DNA from: Watersipora subatra
Lineage: Eukaryota > Bryozoa > Gymnolaemata > Cheilostomatida > Watersiporidae
Direction: 5' to 3'
NCBI RefSeq assembly: GCF_963576615.1
Contig: NC_088708.1
Location: 6,014,001 to 6,078,000, forward strand
Length of the DNA stretch: 64,000 nt
This document shows positions 25,301 to 38,400 of this stretch, piece after piece. The notes beneath the pieces are model-generated. The model was not told the origin of the DNA. It saw only the letters and a list, made by a program, of their open reading frames with translations, and ran no database searches. Each line of letters opens with the position of its first letter. Within the stretch, counting starts at the first letter, position 1. Position numbers and translations under genes: made by a program.

Positions 25301-25380
25301 CTTGTGTTGTTGTTGCTATTCGAGTGAGTCACATTTGATATGCAGGTGTTATACATATAATACATATACAACATCTACAT

Positions 25381-25560
25381 GTATACACACACACGCACGC
25401 ACACACGCATGCACACACACGCACGCATGCACACACGCACACACACATGCACGCACACACGCATGCACACACACGCACGCATGCACACACGCACACGCAC
25501 GCATGCACACACGCACACACACATGCACGCACACACCGCGCACACATACTACACGCACGC
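25381..25560. repeat. (CA/CG)n alternating purine-pyrimidine tract
   Basis: About 180 bp of almost uninterrupted alternating purine-pyrimidine sequence, mixing CACACA with CGCACG and CATGCA. Longer motif blocks recur inside it. Such tracts can adopt Z-DNA. Spurious H/T-rich and C/V-rich open frames cross it on both strands. Confidence 0.95.
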
Positions 25561-25565
25561 ACATA

Positions 25566-25601
25566 AAATTGTGAAACTGATATATATCAGTTTTACAATT
25601 T
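25566..25601. repeat. Palindrome at the edge of the CA/CG tract
   Basis: The arms AAACTGATATA and TATATCAGTTT, flanked by AAATTGT/ACAATTT, form an imperfect hairpin of about 18 bp per arm. A TA-rich stretch follows (25604-25690), and a third copy of the arm (TTGTAAAACTGA) lies near 25707. Confidence 0.8.
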
Positions 25602-25689
25602 AATTATGTTATATTTGTATAATATAAATACATGTATAGATATAATATATATATTATATATATACATGTATACATATTCTTGTTATATA

Positions 25690-26335
25690 AATATAACATA
25701 TTTAGATTGTAAAACTGAAGCTGTTGAAACCAGGTCAAATAAAAGCCAGGTCAATAAAATAAAATGAAATTTTTTATCACCAATGACATCTGCATTAATA
25801 ATCTTTCAATAGCCCTTTAAATTAATATAATGGCTTATGAATGAACTTATGTATATTTATGTTTTTTTTGTAGGTTTGTACTACCACTCAATCAATCGTA
25901 GGAGTTTTAAACTTATAAACTACATGTACTAGTAGGCCTATCATAAGCACGTACATACACATAAAAAAGTCACTAAATTTTTTTGTCCACACCGAAGTGC
26001 GAACAACTAGCAGAAGAGTTGGAGTTGAACTAATTATTCTATTGATATGTCACACAACTACCATTTAATTTTACAAGTAAACCTTGGGATAGAACCATCA
26101 TGGCCCGATTGTTCTTGTTCACATCTGAGTAGAACATAGAATAATCTTAATCTTAAACTCAGGTTCACATATCATCAACTTTTTACGCGACAATTGTCAA
26201 CAAAATCATCTTTCTAGTAGAATACGTATAGAGCAGATAAATCTCAAAGTGCGTCATGTCATAGAAGTACTTTAACCACAAAACTACCTACATGTGACTA
26301 AATAACGGAACGTAAAATTCATATCGCTTACGCGC
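25690..26335. other. Intergenic, AT-rich
   Basis: No gene recognised; leads into the presumptive AHI1 promoter. Confidence 0.5.
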
Positions 26336-26428
26336 TTACGCGCGTTTACGTCACGCAGCAACTAAACTCTATCTAAGCCAATTACATAGCGGCTTGTACG
26401 ACTACTGCGGAACAGTTAAAATACTGTC
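26336..26428 (+). promoter_or_regulatory. AHI1 proximal promoter with candidate RFX X-box and CRE-like site
   Basis: GTCACGCAGCAAC at 26350-26362 matches the RFX X-box pattern GTNRCC-N(0-3)-RGYAAC with one mismatch in the first half. It lies 67 bp before the AHI1 ATG. It overlaps TTACGTCA (26346-26353), a CREB/ATF-like octamer. A CCAAT box is at 26379-26383. The region is rich in CpG, unlike its surroundings. X-boxes close to the start codon are typical of ciliary genes in animals. Confidence 0.5.
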
Positions 26429-29400
26429 ATGGACGCTGCTGGGGAAGAGTCTCTGCTAACCACTAAAACAGGTATTCGTAGGCTAGTTTTTTTCTCGTTT
26501 TTAATTTTAATGATGCAATATTAGTATATTTAAACGACAACATTTGCTTGCCAGCAAAATAACGTTACAATTGACCAATGCATACTAAGTCTCGACATAT
26601 CACTTTTCGGTGACAAATCCGTACAATGTATTCATTCGTGCAACGAATGCAGCATGTGCGTATATCAATTAAATTACAACCATGTAATGCTATTATAATA
26701 TTGACAATATCTAAACTGTTTTAAGTATAGATGAACAATAAAGCCATCTTGTTGTTTGGCTATGGTCATACTCGATCCCTACAGGCTGCAAAAAAGAGTT
26801 ACACGCATCTCTACAGGTGGAAAGTCAGGCACTAACGTTGTGTAAAATTATTGTTTTTATGTTTGTCTTGCAAAGTTGAAATCTCAGTCTGTTGGCAAAG
26901 TGTTCATTGTCTTAATTTATGACGGAATTTGCTGGAATGTTGAAAGATAAAATTTCAAGCACATTTATGATAATAATTTACTAATTATTATGCCATTTTT
27001 CAATTACTTTGCATACAAACGAATTGTCTGCATTAATCAGCATTTTAGATTACTCACATTCTGTTACAGCGACAAGTTAAATGTAGCACTTAGCAGCGTG
27101 AACGTTCTAAACATATCTTTGAGGTTTTATACTATTCCATTAATTTCTTAGCTTTGGCTGAGTTAATTCACAATTATGAATTTTAACATTTTTGAATTTT
27201 TGTTTATTTTACTCGCTTGTTGTAAAAAAATAGGTATGTTTTCAGAACATTTTAATCAAGCTTTTATGCTTGAGAGAGATGCTTGAAAAGTTCATTTTAA
27301 CTGCTGGATATAGTATTTACTTTGATTAAATTTGCCTTAAAATAAGTATTTAGTCTTAGTTTTTGCAGTACTGTTTGTTTGAGTGTTGCCTAATCACAAC
27401 TGTTTTGATTAGCAATATAATTTATAATAGGCTCTGCCGTTTGATTACCAGCAGCCATTATATTTTCCTATACGCGTAAAAATTGGTTACATAAAGTATT
27501 AAGTATTAAGCCTGATTTAAAACAAGGTAAATTAGCTTACATCTTTAGACAAGATTTGAATGTTTTGCACTATAGAGGAAGGATAAGTTATACTATGCCG
27601 CTTTTTGGTTTACTTATTTGCAGACAAGAAAAAAATTAAAAAAAAGAAATCTGTGCCCAAGCGTGAAGATGCTGAGGATCCAAAAGACAACCTAGTTGGT
27701 ATGTTCGCGACTGATTATTACCATTTGCTTTGCTCTATAATTTCTGTGACTGTCTAGCCTAGTCTGGAATACTCCAATTTTGTCTGCAATACTTCAGTCT
27801 TGTCTGGAGCACTCCAATTTTATCTGCAGAACTTCAGTGTAACATGTAAAACTCATTTTTTTATGCGAGACCATACTTACTATTGCAGTGGCTGTGAAAT
27901 TAGCAAGCAGCACTTAATTGTCATTGATTTTATCAGATTTTAGCACCCATTTTTTGTTATGAAGATTACGAGCATCTTACTGGAGTTGATACTTCTTGTT
28001 AGAAACACAACATTATGCGTGTACAAGGTCTGTCATATTTTAGCTACTGACAGTATTAAGAAGTCTACCAAGGCAACGTTTGATTTGTATCTTGAGCAAG
28101 CGCAGGCCAACATTGTCAGGTACACCAATCGTTTATATGTCATGAAGTACTAATAATGTACATTGTAGTTGTGGTGCTTACACCAAGTAGTTGAGAAATG
28201 TGACTTGCACTGTGAACTCTTCTGAGAAAACTGCAATGTACATGGTCAATACACTCCAGATATTTATATCAACAATTTGTGATATGCAATTTAGCCATGT
28301 TGGCTTTGGAGTAACCAAGCGTGGTAGTAAGCTAGTGCTCTGTGTATTCATTTCTTTATAAAAATTGCTTATTGCAGTCTTGCAGTCAAAAAAGTGCTGT
28401 TGTGGTTTTTAAATTTATTCGTGATAGTCGTAAAACTACAATTCCAACAAGTTACTACAGCATCATTTCTATCAACATTTAAATGCATCAAAAATGATTT
28501 GTTAATAGCAACCCATACAATCATTTAACAAAACACTGTTTAAAATTTAAACTTCACACAATAGTACAAAATGTTGCTACATATACCCGTTTTCAGGCTT
28601 TCGCTGAATAGATTGGTAGACTGTCTGAGTAGTATGGCTGTATGTTGTCCAATGTGAATATCAAATGGTTGAGCTAGTTATCCACTATTTCACACTGCGT
28701 GCTGTTAACGTGTTTATAATACATGTACATCTACCTTAGACTGATTTCTATTAAATTTGTGATAACTTATATACTATTAAGATTTTAAACATAAGGATTA
28801 GCTGTTCGCTTGTTGAAAATACAATAAATAGCTGCATGTAAATTGTTTGGTCATTTGGAAGAATGTAGCATTCTAATTATGGACAAAAAACAAACAGATT
28901 ACACAAGTGCACCAGCAGTTGATAGCGCGCGCTAGCGCTTCTAAACCCCCACTGCTACAGTCTGCGAGCGGTGTAGAAGCAGATGATATAAGCGATGCAA
29001 ATGTCGCAGCATTAATAGTATTAAATGAGAAATCATTAAGATACAGTTGTGGTCCTCTATTGGACAGATGACAATGACAATACACTTTGAATCGACACAG
29101 ATGGGTCTATTTTTCAAACATTCAATTTGTATGTTACTTTTGGTTATGTAAATGTATACAATATATCATTAAAGAGTGCAGGTGTTGATCGCTCAGTATT
29201 GGTGGCACTCGGCAAGGGACGAAGTTGCACAATACAGAATCTGGTAGTGAAGCTGACTACTTTACTGTAGCTTGGATTCAACTTACTATAGTTCTGTGTA
29301 TCTTTTATATGCGATCAGCTAACTAATGTATTTTTCACTCATTACTACAGGGACAGGAAAGCATCACCTAAAAAAGGAAAAAGCCGACGAAAAAAGGAAA

Positions 29401-32400
29401 GTGAGGAAGTGCTGGTAAGTTGATATGACTGATATGGGCTGGTAGGTTGATAGGAGTGATATGGGTCAGTCGGTTTATAGGAGTGATATGGGCTGGTAGG
29501 TTGATAGGAGTGATATGGGCTAGTAGGTTGATAGGAGTGATATGGACTTGTAGGTTGATAGGAGTGATATGGGTTAGTAGGTTGATAAGAGTGATATGGG
29601 CTGGTAGGTTGATAGGAGGGATATGGGCTAGTAGGTTGATAAGAGTGATATGGGCTAGTAGGTTGATAAGAGTGATAGGGGCTGGTAGGTTGATAAGAGT
29701 GATATGGGCTGGTAGGCTGATAGGAGGGATATGGGCTAGTAGGTTGATAGGAGGGATATGGGTTAGTAGGTTGATAGGAGTGATATGGGCTGGTAGGTTG
29801 TTGGGAGTGATATGGGCTAGTAGGTTGATAGGAGTGATATGGGCTGGTAGTTTGATAGGAGTGATATGGGTTAGCAGGTTGATAAGAGTGATATGGGCTG
29901 GTAGGTTGATAGGAGGGAAATGGGCTAGTAGGTTGATAGGAGTGATATGGACTGGTAGGTTGATAAGAGTGATATGGGCTCGTAGGTTGATAGGAAGGAT
30001 ATGGGTTAGTAGGTTGATAGGAGTGATATGGACTGATAGGTTGTTGGGAGTGATATGGGCTACTAGGTTGATAGGAGTGATATGGGCTGGTAGTTTGATA
30101 GGAGTGATATGGGTTAGCAGGTTGATAAGAGTGATATGGGCTGGTAGGTTGATAGGAGGGAAATGGGCTAGTAGGTTGATAGGAGTGATATGGACTGGTA
30201 GGTTGATAAGAGTGATATGGGCTCGTAGGTTGATAGGAAGGATATGGGTTAGTAGGTTGATAGGAGTGATATGGACTGGTAGGTTGATAGGAGTGATGTG
30301 GGCTGGTAGGTTGATAGGAGTGATATGGGCTGGTAGGTTGATAGGAGTGATATGGGCTGGTAGGTTGATAGGAGTGATATGGGCTGGTAGGTTGATAGGA
30401 GTGATATGGGCTGGTAGGTTGTTGGGAGTGATATGGGCTAGTAGGTTGATAGGAGTGATATGGGCTGGTAGTTTGATAGGAGTGATATGGGCTAGTAGGT
30501 TGATGGGAGTGATATGGGCTAGTAGGTTGATAAGAGTGATATGGGCTGGTAGGTTGATAGGAATGATATGGACTGGTAGGTTGATAGGAGTGATATGGAC
30601 TGGTAGGTTGATAGGAGGGATATGGGCTAGTAGGTTGATAGGAGGGATATGGGTTAGTAGGTTGATAGGAGTGATATGGGCTAGTAGGTTGATAGGAGTG
30701 ATATGGGCTAGTAGGTTGATGGGAGTGATATGGCTAGTAGGTTGATATGAGTGACATGGGCTAGTAGGTTGATAGGAGTGATATGGGCTGGTAGGTGTAT
30801 AGGAGTGATATGGGCTGGTAGGTTGATAGGAGTGATATGGGCTAGTAGGTTGATAGGAGTGATATGGGCTAGTAGGTTGATAGGAGTAATATGAGCTGGT
30901 AGGTTGGTAGGAGTGATCTGGGCTGGTAGGTTGATAGGAGTGATATGGGCTAGTAGGTTGATAGGAGTGATATGGGCTAGTAGGTTGATGGGAGTGATAT
31001 GGCTAGTAGGTTGATATGAGTGATATGGGCTAGTAGGTTGATAGGAGTGATATGGGCTGGTAGGTGTATAGGAGTGATATGGGCTGGTAGGTTGATAGGA
31101 GTGATATGGGCTAGTAGGTTGATAGGAGTGATATGGGCTAGTAGGTTGATGGGAGTGATATGGGCTAGTAGGTTGATAGGAGTGACATGGGCTAGTAGGT
31201 TGATAGGATTGATATGGGCTAGTAGGTTGATGGGAGTGATATGGGCTAGTAGGTTGATAGGAGTGACACGGGCTAGTAGGTTGATAGGAGTGATAGAGGT
31301 GGAACGAGGCACGAGACATCTCGAGTATCGACCTGTCTCGTATCGGTCTCATCTCGACCTAACTATTACCAAACTCGAGACAGGAAATAGAACTAAAGCG
31401 CCTGCGCACGACTGTTAAAGCATGGCTTACGTGGTAACAACAACTCCATATATTGTAATGGATTGCTGGCAACTTCCTTTAAACTTGTACCAGGTTCATT
31501 ACTACCTGTTGTTATTGATAATGTTGGCCGCCGAGTCTAATCATGTAGTCCAGACAACGGCCCTATTAATGTATTGTAGACCGGTTCTGTGTCCTTAAAA
31601 CAGATACCGGGTCGTATCCAATTACCTTCCGGATAATCCGATTTAATAAATAAGACTGTTGCGGGGAAAATATTTGTAGTTTATTGTATCATGTCCAAAC
31701 ACCATTTGCCCTTCATAAAATTCGGGCTTCTTTTGTATACTACCAATTGCGGGTAAAACCTGCCCGTACACGGAGAATCGAACTAAAGGCCGTGTCGACC
31801 ATAGTCCGTGTTCGGGTAACAGTGACATCGTTAGTTCAATATAAGAATATATACAGTAATGAATATAATTTCATGAGTACAATTTAAATATAATTCACAT
31901 ACTGCAGTTAATACACAAACAAAACCTAAAAAAAATATACATGTGCAAAGCAATATGTTTATAATAATTAGTATCAATCAAGCTCAAAATTCTTAGAAAT
32001 ATATATCTTCGCTATTTCAGAGCTGTTTGTGTCACTTTTGTTTACAAAAAATACATGCATATCGCAATTAAAATGTTGTATTTAAATCGTTTACACCAGG
32101 TGAAAATTCAATTTAAAAAGAGGTTTATCAATTTTATATATTAAGTACGCTAGTCCTTGTGTAGTGAAATCATCACCAAATGCACATTATTTTACTGTCT
32201 CGTGTCTCGAATTTTTACAAGACAGTGTCTCGAGTCTCGTCTCGAACTTAAAAAACCTGTCTTGTTCTACCTCTAGGGATTGATATTGGCTAGTAGGTTG
32301 ATGGGAGTGTAATGGGTGGATAGCATCTGTTTTTCCAATGCATTGTGTTTAGTTTTTTACCAACTATCTTTGTTTTTTGTTGGTCTCTGCTTAAAAGGCA

Positions 32401-35400
32401 TCTGTTACAGTTGGAAAATCTTAGGAATTCTAGGGAATTCCGGAAGGACACTGATGAAGAAACGAAAAAGAGAAACACTTATGACCCAGATGAAAGCAAG
32501 GAGAAAAGCAACAGGAAGAGAGATAAGCCGAGAAAAAGTAAGTTTGTTACTCGAGCTTGTCACATGGCTGTTATCATGTCACTCTCTACAACCATTCTAG
32601 ACAATTCATGCTCACCCTTCTTCTTAAAATGTGGCTGGAGCACGTCATTGCAAGAGCTACACACTGAAATCCAAGTTGTAATTAACCTCAAGGAGATGTC
32701 AGGGTTGGAAACCAGAAAAGCTTACAGTAGTGCCTGTAAGATTTGGTATAAGTAAGCAATTCTGTTGTGTTACACTTGGTGTGAAACTTTCAACACGCTT
32801 TGCATGTTTCACTTCTAATGTAAATCATTTCTATTTTCAGAAAGCGCCAAGTCAGGATCTACTCAGGGTCTCGTTAGTCGCACTGAGGGCAATGAGAATA
32901 TTGCTTTTGACTCCGGGGAAAGGGACGAAGCACCTCATGACAACCCTATGACCATTGATGAGCTCACAAAACCCACCAAATCAAAGAAAAAAGTAAAAAA
33001 AGAGAGAAAACGGAGTGAGGTATATGTTGAGGAGAGGTTTTGAATTTGTGTTTTATAGCTCTGTGAAAAAAGGCTCAGTTGATGTGGCTCTTAAATATAG
33101 TGAGGTACATATACAGCATTTTTTAGCGCTTTGACTGAGCCTCGTGAGCAATTCTTCTTTCAGGAAGAAACATCGTTTATTGAGCAGACAGAAAAGATTT
33201 CCTCTGAAGGGAAAGAGAAAAAGCTTAAAAAAAGGAAAGGCAAAGAGGCTGAAGGTAATACGATAGTCTAACTTTGTTATCAGACTTGATCAAGTTAGTG
33301 CTGAGTATAGAATTTACACAGAATATTTATGCCTTCAGATTGCAGAAACTCTCAACTCTAATGCTTGAAAGCTTTCGTTCGAGTGTAATGCTATTCGATA
33401 GTTGTCGAGGTATCTTTGGATGCTTATTGAAAGCTGCCCTCACATAATTATGACCTGTTTGTTCAGAGTCTGCGGCGGAGGATGTCGAGGAGAAGCCGAT
33501 AGGAAGATTTGAATACACTGATGAAAACAAAATAGCCGGTGTTGTTGTGCATCGGGCAGAGAAGCTGAGAACCAATGATGTCATTGAACACCCTCTTGTC
33601 AGGGTTCATCTTATTGATGCTGACACAGGCCATCATCTTCAAAAACAAGACAAGTATGTAAGGCTGTTTAATCATGCAGAGTGTACCGAAGCATCTTTAC
33701 TAATAAGCTCTGTTTAAACACACCAGTTGCCATTTTTATTCTGAGTCATGTGTACATTTAACGGCGATTTTTACTTGAAATTTTCCAATGGTGTCATCTT
33801 CCACTCTTTTATTGGTTTAACTATGCAGGAAGTTGCTTAGCTATGAGAGCGCAGAGAAGTCTTTTTTAGATGCGCACAAATGATGAGCTGTGTTTATCTT
33901 TTTTTAGTAAAGCGTCTGAGTAGTCTTTGGCATTCTACCAACAAGACTCATGCTAAATTGTTGCCTTTGCTTCACCTTGCTTATAATATCTTAGGGAGAC
34001 TTCTGTCTATTGTTGGTCGCCAGGCTATGCATCACCATGTGGGTGTATGTATGTCAAATCGCATCCTTATCTTTAGTGTACTCATCAGGACTTGTTAAAG
34101 TGATAGTAGATAAATTTTCAACCAATTTATGGCTGCAATAAATACTTGCATCATCTGAGAGAAGATAGCGCTGTCTTACGTTGACAGTTCTGAATGTATG
34201 CTTCGCATTTCACAGATTATGTACACATGCTATTGTACCCAGAACTTTCTTGATCTAGTCTGTCATTCAACAGTTATTCTCTTGGTCACTTTGACCTATA
34301 TTTGTTTTTCTGTGTCCTCATTTCCCTACTGTACACTTCAGCATGCTCCTAGCTGTTGATCACGTATTGCCATCCTCTCTATATTTTGTGCTTCTTTGAA
34401 CGGAACTTTCAACTTCTATATGTGGTAGGCATTCACACGTTGATTAACTCTATTATAGAGATTATGTATAGCTATACTATACAGATATAGATACTGTATT
34501 TATAGATGTTGTAAATCTATGATAGAGATTATGTATAGATATAATCTATTGATATTTTTAGATGTTATAAATCTATTATAGATATTTATAGATGCTATAA
34601 ATTTATCGTAGAGAGAGAGCAGTGACATCATTCTACGAAACAAAGAAAAGAGACGAGACCCTGGAAACCATTTTGCCTATAATGACTCAAGCATTTGACT
34701 TCAAAGACATGAGGACTGTTGTACCGTGGTGGGATGAGATGCTTGTTTTCAATGAGCCTTTCAATGGACTAGTCCAGGAAAAACCCAATGTTATTATGTT
34801 CTTCGAGGTAAAGTGACAGACGGGATCACTTTTGATGAAACATCATTGAAATTCGTTACCCATTCACTAAGTGCTTAAATCTTATGATTAGTAAGGTCTT
34901 GGACTCTTGGTTCACGTGAGTGCTCAGAGAACTTAAACACAATATAAAATAACGAGTACTTGATTATTTTTTATTTATTGTTAGAAAAAGAGAGAAGCAA
35001 GTTTTTCTATTTAGTGCATTGTAACTTTTTACTTAGTATATTATTTTGTTTTCCTGAATGTTGATGAGTTTTAACGTGAAACAAAAATTCTTCTGAGTGA
35101 GAATTTAATCATTCATCAGAGTGTTTGTTGGATCTTGAATAGACTTAATAAGTGTCTGTATCAGGTATGTCGTGTAATAGATTAATAATAATAAGCTATT
35201 GCACAATAATATCTGCGTACGACTGAACTGTCATGAGTTCACTGATGGCATCTTATTATCGGGAAATTATCATTGCATCATGTGGTTGCTTTTAGGTTTT
35301 AGATTTTGTAAGCATGAACAGAGCGCTCAAGAACAAGTACAGCAAGAATGTAATAAAAGGAGAAGAGGGTTGGCATAAGGAGGCATGGGCTTTCCTCAAG

Positions 35401-38400
35401 GTAGCCATCAATCTCATCATATTCAGTTGAGTAAGGACAAAGTTAGCAGGCTGATCGCGCATTGTCGAGATACTAAGGCTATTTATTAGTCTGTATTGGT
35501 CCGTAATTTAGTTTTAGGGTTCTTATCACACTCCTGCATGCGAATTGCACAAGGCTTATCAATGTCACAATATGATAGCACTTGTTATCAACTCAGATCG
35601 GCATGCCTGACCACTGGTAAAAAGCTTGAACTTCGCACTTTCCTCTTTTTGTAGCTCAGAGGCGTAAACGGAAAACTCAATGTAGACAAGCAGGTTCGTC
35701 TGCAGCTGTATGAGGTGCCTGTCTCTAGAGTGGTGACAGATGAAGTGCCTGTTTATCAATATTGGAAGTATTGCGTGAGAAGGAATTATCCCTCTTCACT
35801 CTATGTCACGGTCAAATCTCTTCTTCCTCCTGACGTAATTGTACCAACTGCCCGCTCCATGTTTCCTACACAGGCTGAGCAAGGCACAATGAGTGACAAA
35901 CAGTTTCTTGACAGAGACTCAAGAAGTCACACTAAGTAAGCGTTGAGTTTTATCTTTAGTTATTGCCCAATCAGGTTTAAGTTCTGTTCGGCTTCACCTG
36001 ATGGTTCAGCCAGAACTCTTGTGGCCATTATGTATCAGTCTATTTTTTTTAGCTGTTTGTGGCATCAAATAATTTCTTTGGCTTTTATCATGAATTTTAC
36101 TCACTTCATTATATTATGATGATTGTACCATTAAAAATATATTACTGAGAGTCTGTTGCCTGCTGAGTAAACAGTGATTCAGTGGTGAGTCAATAAAATT
36201 TCTGCTTGGAGAAAATATTTCTACATAAATTTTTGCTTTATGCAGCAGGCTATCACTTCCCTTTATATGCTATTTTAACATCTGTTAGTATTGTATGTTT
36301 CTGTGATTTTGGTGTCTTAACTTCTTGGATTCTGTCAGGCCGGCTGACTTGTTGCTGCATGTCAAGTGTCAGAGTTGATTTATTCTGTTTTTTAGAAATG
36401 TGCTTCGGCTGTCAGATATTTGGAACTCTCAAAAACAGTAATTTGCCTGTTTTGTTACCTTTGAGCGTTCTTTGTTACACTTTCTATCTCCTTGTTCAGT
36501 TCACAGAGTACCGCATGGACTCACTGTTTTACCGTTTTGCACAAGTTTGGCAGTCTTGCTCTTGACCTGAGTACCTGAGAATTTGAAACTCTTTTTTGTT
36601 GAGATTTGCTAAACTTGTTTTATCAAATTATGTTCTTTACAATTACTATTAAAATTTTATTGCCGAGTCGTCTTGTTCCATGACCTCTTAAAGAATCAGG
36701 AACTTGATCTGTTTTTGTTACAGAGAAACGAGTGAGGATGCACCATCTAAGTGGAGTAAGCTTCCAGGGCAGATGTGTAGACTGCCAAACAGCATGCTGC
36801 TCAACCTTCCTGCCGGCAAAATGGGATGTCTTGTCCTGGCTTTCTCCAATGATGGCAGGTCAGCATTCCCTCTCTTAGTAACAGGTTGATGCTCCGAATA
36901 AAGCACGAGAGTCAAATGGCTGGACTTCTCAACTCTTTATAGCTTGAGATCCTTCTTTTGTATTTTGCTACATAGCTTCTTACGGTAGAGCGCTCTGTGC
37001 GCATTGCAGCATTAGCTAGTGGTAGGGGTCTCTAGGCTAGCATCAGCTTCCAAAGTTAAGCCAAAGTTAGTCAGGAGGTGTTCTGTTAATTAAGTTAAAC
37101 CGATACATACAGTTGCACTTGGTAAGTATTTGCTGCTGGCTGGTCTTTAAGTAGCTTTTATGTTATTATTTATTTACCAATCTTAGTTTACTCTTCAGAC
37201 ATTAAACTTTTTAATATGAATCTATATTATTATATACATAGAATGCATATCATTGATTTTACAGGTACTTAGCTTGTGGTTGTCACGACAAGACCGCTTA
37301 TCCTATCCTAATATATGAGATACCGGGTGGACAGTTGACTGCCACTCTAACAGGACACTACAATAACGTCTACGCGTTGAGTTGGTCAAGGGCTGACAAA
37401 TATCTGCTCTCTGCCTCCTCTGATGGCACTGCCAGGTACTGCACCCATGTTCATTTTGTTGGAATATATTTAGCACTATCGTTGAGGTTATATGTTGTGA
37501 TCAGCGAGGCATTTGAGGGAGTAAGCCGTCGTTCAGTGGTTATAGCATTGGAATACAGTCAGTAAATCAGTGGTTCAAACCACAGAGGGGTCATTGGTGG
37601 TGATAGGAAGGTCACCCAGTCACAATTGCTCTTGTTTTAAATCTCGTGCGCAAATGGTCACGATACATCATAAACCAGCATATACATATTTGAATTTTAA
37701 AATATAACAATCTCAAAATCCCTAAATTTTGAAATTGCGATCCCTAAATGGGAAAAGCCAAAAAAGGAGGTCAGTAAAGCATGTGGTAGTTGACATGTGC
37801 AGAGAGTACAGAGCATGTCTCATGTACAAGCTGTTAAGCAGCTAACATATGAATGCTGAAGTTGAGTAGAATAATAAAGACGAACTACCATGAATATTCT
37901 GAGTTATTTGATAGGAATATAAGTGTGTGTATAATTGTGTCATCACTGCTGTTACCTTTTACCAGTCCATATTTACTATTGCTTTGTCTGGTATCTCTCT
38001 AGAGTCTGGGAAGTTGTTAACAAGAAATGTCTGAAGCTGCTCCCCCACCCAACCTTTGTGTATTGTGCCAAGTTCCACCCGCGAGTGAGCAAGGTAGTGG
38101 TGACAGGAAGTTATGACAACATACTCAGAGTCTGGCATATAGACGGTGCAGACAACATCCAAGGTGATTGTTTATTTTCTTGTCTTGCGTGTCATACGTT
38201 GGCATGATGACTACTCGTCACCACTTGTCATTAATTCTTTAAATTGCTTCCATTGCTGTAGCTGACCTCCAGCAAGAGTTGGAAGGCCATGACTCGTATA
38301 TCAATAGCCTTTGCTTCGATGAAGAAGGTAATAAGTTGTTTACAGCAGATAACATTGGCACTATCAAGATATGGAATGTCAATGTAACAGAAAAAGCTAC

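Noticed and set aside
25302-25603. His/Thr-rich or Cys/Val-rich frames
   Set aside because: Translation of a CA/CG microsatellite.
28873-29085. Possible extra AHI1 exon between exons 3 and 4 (GC-rich patch)
   Set aside because: Plus-strand frame has an early stop and no good acceptor; the exon 3-exon 4 join is already in phase.
29447-31352. Long open frames in both orientations (9-aa [13 protein letters not shown] or [13 protein letters not shown] repeats)
   Set aside because: The 27-bp period keeps any stop-free frame open. The array starts at an AHI1 splice donor and is intronic.
36206-36565. 119-codon frame in AHI1 intron 11
   Set aside because: F/L/C-rich composition expected of T-rich intron DNA; no homologue recognised.
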